This document shows positions 56,510-64,000 of a stretch of DNA of 64,000 nt, in pieces. Each line of letters opens with the position of its first letter. The stretch's first letter is position 1. The notes below the pieces were generated by a model. That model saw nothing but the letters and a program-made list of their open reading frames with translations. It ran no database searches and was not told the origin of the DNA. Source of the stretch: Sanghuangporus weigelae (lineage: Eukaryota; Basidiomycota; Agaricomycetes; Hymenochaetales; Hymenochaetaceae); the NCBI GenBank assembly GCA_033182465.1, contig CP137318.1, positions 3,906,001 to 3,970,000 on the forward strand. Direction: 5' to 3'. Made by a program: the position numbers and the translations under genes.

Positions 56510-59338
56510 ATGGCACTCGTTGCCGCCCACGACTGGTCGAACGATATGGACAGCAGGCAACAGCGCTCTCACCCAAACACAGATCCTGCCAACGTAAACC
56601 CGGCAGCCGCCGCCGCCGCCGCTCAGCAGTCTCAGTCCCCTGGTGCATATCCGCAGGCGCCTTACGGGTATCCCCACCCCCAGCAGGCCCCGCCGGCGTG
56701 GCATATGGGTGGCATGAATATGGGCCAGCCCGGCCCAGGTTACTTCCCGCCTATGCAGTTCTACCCGCAACACTATCCGCATCCCCAACAACAGCAGCAG
56801 CATCCGCCGCAGATGCATGGTGGTAGCCCATACGGACAGCCGCCTCAGATGTTCGATCCAAATGCTCAGTTCGCGCAATGGGCAGCATATCAGCAGATGA
56901 TGTTTAATGCTCAGCAGTCCCACCAGCTGTCTTTGTCTCCATCGCAGAGCCAACAACAGCAAAGTCAACGCGGACTCCCTGGATCTCACCCAGGCTCGAA
57001 TGCTGGCACACCAACAAATGAGTATTATCAGACACCTTTTGCCCATGGTCGCTTTCAGGGGTCAAATACTCCACCGATCCAATCATCAAATAATGGTGCC
57101 CAGTACCAAGGCTTTCATCCGTATCGTCGCCCAGAACGTGGTGAACGACGACCGCATGCAGAAAATTCGCTGAACAGTAACACCATTCCATTTCAGCCGC
57201 CGTATGCTCGGTCGGATGCAACCGGTAGTTCCACGTCTGTCAATTCATCATCGGGCGCGTCACATCGCTCACGTACAAATTCCGGGACGAGTGCAAGCGG
57301 TTCAGCTCGTCCGCAGGTCAACCAGCAAAACAGCTCGAAGCACACGCCTCGTCAGTCGTCGACTTCATCAACGACGTCGACGCCGCGCAGCGGTTCGTCT
57401 TCAAGTACCATATCTTCGTCTACTTTGTCAACACCGGGTTCCACCGTCGCTGCTCCTCGTACGTCCCGGCCGTCGCCACTTTCTCAAGGCTCAATCCTGT
57501 CGGCTGCTGAACGCCGTAAATCACGCGATGACAGTGATCTTGCGGCTATGTTTAGCAGTGCCGTTAATCTGGGTGATTCGTCAGCATCTACACCAGTACC
57601 TCGCTCGGGCCTCAAGGGCCGTCTTCGTCGTGCCCTGTCACTTAGTGCAGGCCAGACACTCCGAGAAGAGGAGGAGGAAGCCTCCAAGGCCAATGGCAAA
57701 CAAAAAGAAAAGGCCGGCAATGGAGAAGCAGAGCACGAAGGTGATGCATCAAGTATGGCCACTAAGAAGACAAAAAAGAGTTTACGCATGTTCAACGCTC
57801 GGTTTAACGCTTCAACGGATAACATTTCACTCTCGTCGACCGTTTCATCCGCAAGTGTGATGATCCGTAAGCTGGGTTCGATGGGCAAACTCGCTCGTCG
57901 TAGTTCACTTGCTGGTATCACTTCACTCTTCAAAGACAAGGAAAAGAACAAGGAAGGCGATGAAGATGGAGCGGATTCGAAGGGTAGGAAAGCTAAGGGC
58001 AAAAGTCGAAAGGCAGATGCGAGCGTCTCGCATGTTACTGCTGAGATCGACAGATCGAATGACTGGTCCGGACCTGGCATGGAAGGTCTTTCTCCCGCTG
58101 CGAAGCTTGCTCGTCAACACACGCTCAAGAGTAACGCAGAGGCTGCAGCTCGCGCCAAGGCACAGCAGGAGGCGCAGGCCGCTACCGTTGCTGCCGTGGC
58201 ATCTGGCTCGGGCGCCAATGGGGAAGCACTACCGACGACTTGGGAACGCAATACTGCAACGAAACACGGCGTCAATGTTGGTGATGCAAGAGAGGATGGT
58301 ATGCGTGTTGTTGTAGAGGAAGATTCGGACGAGGAAGAAGGTGAGATGAGGCGACAATCAGAGGAGCTTGGAAGTGGGAGCGACGACGATAGCACTTGGC
58401 ATGGACATGGACAAGAGGAGGATGAAGACATGACAGTTCGGATGACTCGGGATAAGGGTGCTTTTGACGAAGATGGAAGCAATAATGGACAAGCAGATGA
58501 CGATGACGACGTTCTGGATGAACCTTGGGCAATGAACTGCCGACGGAGTATTGAGAAGAATCTGAAACCCACCCGAGGAATTCTAAAAAGTATGTGTCTT
58601 GAATGGTACAAAGTCAAATTTTCATCGTTGACTCTAGGTCGGAAAATAGATACCGTCAACTATCAAGCAGGCGACCAACCTATCGGCCTGAATACAGCCT
58701 TCATGCAACGAGTTCGTTCTAATTCGTATGACTCGGTGCCCTCGCACCAACAACAAGAACTCGGTCCTCTCGCGCATATGCCTCCCGGAGATCCCGATGC
58801 TATCGACGGTCTGCACCGTCATAACTCCCATCGATCAACCGCCTCCACAATAAAGGAGTCGGCGACGAATGGACCGCCTCTCCTACCGCCTTTGCAGTTC
58901 GACTCTCCGCAAACGTTGGCGCCGTCGCTTAGTACTTCCGCGTCTACCGATGGCGACAAACGTTCAAGTATATACAACCATCCTGGTTTAAACAATAGCG
59001 AACCGACATTATCGACGATCACGAACAACCAACCTCATCTGAATCACCGTTCTGCGACTACACCGGCGAAACGACTTGCATTTGCGGCGAATTTGAGCAT
59101 TTACGATACGTTCTCGTCCACCACTTACGACCGCCGAAGCGAACCTGCCACATGGAGCCGACTGACGCCTGCACTTGCACAAAGGATAAAGGAGGAACTC
59201 AATTCTTACAAGATGGAGGAAATGGAAGTTCATGCCGCAAGTCGAATACAGTATGTTTCTTTTCTCGCTTCTTGGTATGGTGAAGAATGATTTGCTGATG
59301 CACTTTCGCACGGAAACAGCACCCAGTTTTTCGTTTGA
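56510..59338 (+). CDS. BNI4: BNI4-like large disordered morphogenesis protein
   Basis: Yeast Bni4 tethers chitin synthase III and the phosphatase Glc7 at the bud-neck septin ring; fungal relatives act in cell-wall morphogenesis. The protein has about 920 residues. The N-terminus is Pro/Gln/Tyr rich (YPQAPYGYPHPQQAPPAW, HPHPQQQQQHP-like runs), then come long Ser/Thr-rich parts, KLARRSSLAGITSLFKDKEK, acidic stretches, and KPTRGILK. Its end is the key evidence: TYDRRSEPATWSRLTPALAQ, RIKEELNSYKMEEMEVHAAS, and after a last intron RIHTQFFV, matching the conserved C-terminal domain of Bni4 proteins. Two introns are inferred (about 58590-58638 and 59251-59319). An in-frame ATG at 56414 is an alternative start. 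Confidence 0.85.
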
Positions 59339-61469
59339 TGCTGCGCATTGCGTTAGGCTGAAGACATCCATTAACGTTTTGATGTTTTTCTGTTAGTTTC
59401 CCACTTCCATTTTCCCTTTATCTTCCTGGTTTTTGTGTTCATGGACCTACGCTTACCCTCGACCCTCCTTTTTCTCCCTTTCCTTTTCCTCAAGGAAATC
59501 AATAAAAAGCACGTACCGGTTCTGCTCATTCGCATCAGCATTGTCCCCGCCATACCATTCCGAACGAGTTATCCGCATATTCATTCCGACCCGCTGCTAT
59601 CGGCTACAGCCACTTCGTACGGTACCTCTCACTTTTCGTCCACGAATCATACCACACATTTTTCCTCCGACGTCCTCAAGCCGACTTGCAATTGGGTCTT
59701 GTCAGCTCCTACCTACAATGTCTCTTCTCTTCTCTTCAGCTCCGGAATTCAGCCCTTCACGTATCTTTTGCGTTGTGCGCAACTTCATCAATCCTTTTTT
59801 GTTGACCATATACCCTAGTTTCTTTTGTTTTCTTCCCAATCATTTAACTTTGCTTTTTTGATATCTTTCCCTCTCCCTTTTTGTAGTTGTTTTAATCGAA
59901 AAACTTCTTATACTGTTCATTATGGCTTTAAACTTCATTGCCCGCGGAAATCCGGTTCTTCTCCTGTCGCTGAACCCCTCTGCTCCTGAACGCATCTGGG
60001 AATCGGGCTTCGCGAGAAGAATGAGTGGAAGAGGAAGAAGAATCCTTGCATACCTTTTCTTCCATTTGAGTTCGTGATACCTCGTGAGTTGGTACAGAGC
60101 AGAAGGGATAAGGGATGACGAAACGAAGGATCGGGAGTTCGAATTCGGACTTGCACGATGCAAGCAGCCGCACTGAACGGCACGCTCCCTTATGCTCTTT
60201 ACGTTCATTCATTCATACATACCCTCTTCGCTCGTTCTTTACACTACATTGCACTTGCTCTTCTTCAGCTTTACGAGTTTAGTACTTAGATTGGCTGGAC
60301 ACTATCCTTTCTTGCATCACCTTGCATCCTTCGGCGCTTTCTTTATCGATGTATGTTCATGCATCACCATTCCTTTCTTCACCTCTCTCTTTCACGCATT
60401 CACTCATTCAATCATTCACTCGGACTCGGACTGCGGACTTGTTTTGTCATCAACACTCAATTGCCCCATATTCCCCTATACCTCCATAAGCATTTTTTCC
60501 TCTTCTTATTTTGGCTTTCGCGTGGATGCATTGCCTTCGGAACGTACGCATGAGTTTATATATATGCTTTTTTTCGTGCTAGTTTATAATTCCGACCTTT
60601 TTACTCTCCTTATACGTGTTTTACCCAGTTTTTTTCTCTCTCTTTCTCTTTCTTTGCACATAACGTTCTTTACTCCTGCTCTCCCGCCCACTCATTTGCC
60701 GTTCCACTGCTTTCTTTTGTCTCTTTCCTTGTTGATTTTTTTCTTGCTCTTCTTCCCCCCCCTTTTTTTTTTCATGCTCGTTTTTAGGTTTCCTTCATCT
60801 CATCTCTCTCTCTCGCACTTCCAAGACTCGTTCCAATTCAAGTTCAAAAATAACATATAACATGTACATTGTTATATACATACCTATATATTCCCCGCAA
60901 ATTGAATCACGATGCATTATGTTAACTTTTCCCCTGACTGGCACGAAATGAATCGTGATGGAAGGTCCCTGCAGCCTGATCAACTTCATACAGTCTGATA
61001 TTGTAGGCCGTTGCAGCATCCCGTCAGCAAGATACACCCTTATTTGTTACCGCATCGACGTTAGTCTGGATTATGGCGCCATCCAGGTACGTGCGCGCGA
61101 TGTAAGCGGCTGGTCTTTAATTTGGGAGACAGACTTCCTCCTGACTCGCGTCGATTCGGACACCACCAATAAACCACAATTTCTGACATAGTGAAAGAAT
61201 GGTTCTACTCTACTCGCTGACATGAACTTCTCGGTCCAGTCGTTTAGGTATGTCTATTTCGTCTACGTATCTCTCATTTCGCAATCAAGGGTATTCCTTC
61301 TCCCTTCAGCCGATCAGTAACCTTCCTCGTCTTTCCAGTCAGGGGTATACGGCCTACTCAACAACCTTCTGTTCAAAATCTCCAAGCCGGTCCCAGACAC
61401 AGCAGATGCATGCAAACGCCGGTCAAGGTTGGCTTCAAAAAGACACGTGGTACCGTCCGTCCTAGCAGT
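59339..61469. other. Pyrimidine-rich 3' flank of BNI4 and intergenic spacer
   Basis: From about 59400 to 60850 the plus strand is strongly enriched in T and C, typical of a long 3' UTR or spacer rather than coding sequence. A 222-codon frame (60192-60860) is a by-product of this composition. From 60850 to 61470 it is ordinary spacer with the 3' flank of the next gene. No gene is supported. Confidence 0.5.
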
Positions 61470-63331
61470 CTAAGTGGGAACATCATCATACGTTGCGAGC
61501 ATGTAGCCACTCTCATCTGACGAACTGCCGATCCGCGTTGGGTCTGACACCGATTCCGTATCTGAGTGTGACGAACTTGCTTTGGCATCGTCATGAACAA
61601 TAACTCCGGATTCAATGGGCAGGAATGGATCAGGATCGTCAAATTCGTTATGATGTTTGCCTGCCTCTTCGACCCACGATGCTGAATAGTATCCTTGATA
61701 GTCGCGCTCGCTGGTGCCCGCGTCTATAACGATGTTGAATGCTACGATATTCCTCTCGGTAGGAGAATAAATAATTTCGGAACGGCGCGAATTGCTCATG
61801 ATAGCTTGCGCAAGGATACGCGCTTCTGCCATCACTTTCTTAGCATTAGAGTCTGCCGAGCCTCGTTTGGTTTTGTTGGTTGGTGCACTAGGGCCGTCGT
61901 CGGGCCTATCTCGCCAGACATCCTTTGATTCCGAAGCATCGAACAACTTCTTCCTCTGAACGTTCATTGCTTCATTCCACCGACCGAACTCTTCTTCAAG
62001 CTATTTCTTCTGGAAGTCTGAAATCTTGCAGAGTGCAAAGAAACATTCGACGAAATATCCGAAGATCTCAAGCTTGAACGGATGGAACACGGCCTCCACA
62101 ATCTTACGCGCACACTCAATAAGTTGTTGTCTAATACAAAAGATGAAAACATACCAAAGTATCGTTTCGCCAGTGTGACACGTAAATTGATATCTCTCCG
62201 TTGTTTAGGATAGAACCGAATATGAATCCGTCTGTCATTCCTAAAGCTCGTCGGTGTTTCTGAGCACCGTAAAAGAGCATTATAAGCTGGCGCTTGACAA
62301 CTTTGACATCGTTCTGTTTCGCCTCAAAAACGAAGGTGATGACGTTCGGCGTTAAATTGTCCACTACGCTTCTGTAATACGACCACGAGAAGATATATCT
62401 GTTCTTCAAGCCCTGAATATAGAATGCCCAGGGCCCCGGTAAATCCATCGTCGTCACCGCATCTGAAATAAGCTGATCTGGAGGGACCAGCACCGGGGCC
62501 TGCGGCCTAAATGCAATGGTCAATGAGAAATACTATTACACTTTCAAAGATTAAGAAGATTACCGGAAAACATGCCCAGCTCCATTGTGCATTTGGAAAG
62601 CATAGATAATAAGGTCGTCGGCTGCCTGACGCTGAGCGCTCTCGTTCGAATATTCGCCTCCATTATATACCAACTTCTTCCAAGACAACCACAAAAGCGA
62701 GAACCAGTTTCCAGACCGGAGAGGGTCCGCGGTCTCAAAACTGTCGGAGCTGCTCATAGCGAGCCAGTTCCGGAACGACGTGATACCTTCTGCGTCTCGC
62801 GGGTCGTCACTTATGAGGTATTGATTCTGATCGACAAGCTAAAAAAAGTTAACACATTCGTTCGAGTAAATATACGATTTATATACCTGCTCATCATCTC
62901 GAAGGTAGTCTGGATATTTTAACTCAAATTCCCCAGAACGCTGATTCGCCCATGTTTCTTCCATGAAAGCATTCGGGTGAGTTGACGACCATATTGTCCA
63001 GGTTTCTTCTGTAGAGTACGGACTAAGCCGTGCGAAACACAGTAAGGTAACATCCGTTGATTAAGAAGATGCCAAGATCGCACTGTTGAAATAGTTCGGA
63101 ACGGGCGTCCGTCTGTTGGTCAGAACTTTGGGCTGACGTGGTATCGATCATAGGAGTCGCGTCATAAAGGAGTTCTTGACTATATACGGGTTATAACAAG
63201 CGGAAGTCAGGAAAGATAAAAAGGAGACGCACTTTTCATGAACCTTCAATGTCGAAGTCGGTAAGTGAAAGTAGATTCAAAAGACAGCCACTTACAGCGT
63301 TGCGAGGAGCTAAGGGAAAGATAAGTGCCAT
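61470..63331 (-). pseudogene. PD-(D/E)XK-like basidiomycete protein with an in-frame TAG
   Basis: Unknown function; resembles a restriction-endonuclease-like family expanded in agaricomycetes. Joined exons read MALIFPLAPRNAVHENQELL, then SAQSSDQQTDARSELFQ, HPYSTEETWTIWSSTHPNAF, GEFELKYPDYLRDDEQ, LVDQNQYLISDDPRDAEGIT, NWFSLLWLSWKKLVYNGGEY, AADDLIIYAFQMHNGAGHVF, RPQAPVLVPPDQLISDAV and FSWSYYRSVVDNLTPNVITF. Next come VFEAKQND, an ExK motif at the end of a strand as in PD-(D/E)XK folds, GMTDGFIFGSILNNGEISIY and FKLEIFGYFVECFFALCKIS. A TAG at 62001-62003 follows FQKK, but the same frame goes on LEEEFGRWNEAMNVQRKKLF to 61470. That pattern fits a nonsense change near the end of a coding region, or a true stop with 3' coding-like sequence. 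Splicing around the TAG was not found. Confidence 0.6.
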
Positions 63332-64000
63332 TTTTTTGCCTTTGAGCGAGTGCTATGTCGACACCTATGTTGGCGGTTTCTGAAGAGGAGGGTCTTCCGC
63401 TGGCCCAACATGGTGGCATACAAGAGATACAAGAGACACAACGTAGTCTCATCATTAATGTCCTGTTCAAGTTGGTTTCCAGTTGGTATAAGACTAGATT
63501 ACATAAAGTTAAAACTATGTGGCGCTGCTTACGTAGCAGCCCATCCCTTACTTTTTTTAATTTTACATATACATACATACTTACAACTCGTAAGTAACAA
63601 CAAGAGTCCCAGTCTCTACCTTGACTCTCTGCCGCAATCGAGAAGACATCCTAAATGTCCCTTTAATGATTTCACTGCACATCAAATCAAGCAAGTAGGG
63701 GCATTGCGGCCCTCTAGTCGCTCGATGTTGTTTCCTCATCTGGATTTCCTGAATGGAAGTTCACGTATGATTGCAGACCTACTGCATGTATATCATCAAA
63801 TTTCGGGTCCAATACTGAGGAAGCTGCAACCGGCAGGCAATGATTATTTTTATCATTTGTCGGCTTATTAGGTGTAAGATGTACGTATCCTCTCGGTCGA
63901 TGCTCTCATTTTCTTCCTTGTTCCTTGACCATCCTTGCGACGCTTTCTCCTGAACGAAACCCATGCCATGTCTGGCGACGACTCGAGGAGCAAGTCTGAG
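63332..64000. other. Right edge, possibly the end of another gene
   Basis: Short frames on both strands. On the minus strand 63779-63964 and the bases to the window edge are open (MGFVQEKASQGWSRNKEENE) and might be the last exon of a gene that starts outside. On the plus strand a frame at 63350-63871 is open without recognisable content. Neither is called. Confidence 0.3.

Noticed and set aside
56213-57046. A 277-codon open frame on the minus strand
   Set aside because: It lies opposite the N-terminal part of the BNI4-like gene. It is rich in Arg and Leu as expected from reading Gln/Pro/Ala codons backwards, and has no independent support.
57484-58659. Two long minus-strand open frames (198 and 181 codons)
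   Set aside because: They are Ser/Leu/Arg-rich shadows of the BNI4-like coding region and show no domain.
60192-60860. A 222-codon hydrophobic open frame on the plus strand
   Set aside because: It is a by-product of strong T/C enrichment in the 3' flank of BNI4: the protein is almost only Phe, Leu, Ser, Pro and His, with no helix pattern or family resemblance.
1-64000. CRISPR arrays, prophage or bacterial operons
   Set aside because: Intron-rich eukaryotic genes fill the window and no array of regularly spaced direct repeats was seen.

Overview
The window looks like nuclear DNA of an agaricomycete (mushroom-forming basidiomycete). Genes are dense and cut by many 50-70 nt introns with GT..AG ends. 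Several families typical of basidiomycetes occur: a DUF6533-type seven-helix protein, (+)-delta-cadinene-like sesquiterpene synthases, a DUF6593-like protein and a PD-(D/E)XK-like family. No rRNA, tRNA or CRISPR array was seen. Gene models below are manual splice reconstructions from conserved motifs, so internal exon borders are less certain than the outer limits.

Layout. 0.4-9.9 kb holds conserved housekeeping genes: mitochondrial phosphatidylserine decarboxylase (-), a DUF6533 membrane protein (-) with a MITE at a small duplication just upstream, a ChaC-type gamma-glutamylcyclotransferase (+) and a Mam3/CNNM-type DUF21-CBS membrane protein (-). 10.4-11.4 kb and 21.2-22.3 kb carry two inverted copies of one LTR-retroelement remnant. 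Between them lie a DUF6593-like gene, a small serine-rich protein, the retromer subunit VPS35, sesquiterpene synthase TPS1 and a small antibiotic-biosynthesis-monooxygenase (ABM) domain protein. 22.9-26.3 kb has a convergent pair, a Ctr copper transporter and a ferric-reductase-type metalloreductase, plausibly acting together in reductive metal uptake. 27.7-30.6 kb is a Tc1 transposon whose transposase gene is split by a second 1.5 kb insertion. 31.2-36.9 kb is again conserved: BCP1, proline dehydrogenase and a short-chain dehydrogenase.

37.2-53.9 kb is the most unusual part. One apparently intact 2-oxoglutarate/Fe(II) oxygenase gene is followed, all on the minus strand, by three sesquiterpene synthase genes and by decayed copies of both kinds of gene. 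TPS2 is disrupted twice, TPS3 looks intact, and TPS4 carries a 5-bp duplication at an exon border. There are also two oxygenase relics and three synthase relics. The order (oxygenase, TPS2, oxygenase relic, TPS3, oxygenase relic, TPS relic, TPS4) suggests repeated duplication of a TPS plus oxygenase unit. The synthases have kept a TATA box about 50-60 bp before the start, while the oxygenase copies were lost. An NmrA-like reductase sits inside the array. With the ABM protein beside TPS1, the SDR and the oxygenase, this is a candidate sesquiterpene biosynthetic region, but no product can be assigned.

53.9-64 kb carries a large disordered BNI4-like morphogenesis protein with a long pyrimidine-rich 3' flank, and a PD-(D/E)XK-like gene interrupted by an in-frame TAG. 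The right edge may cut into another gene.
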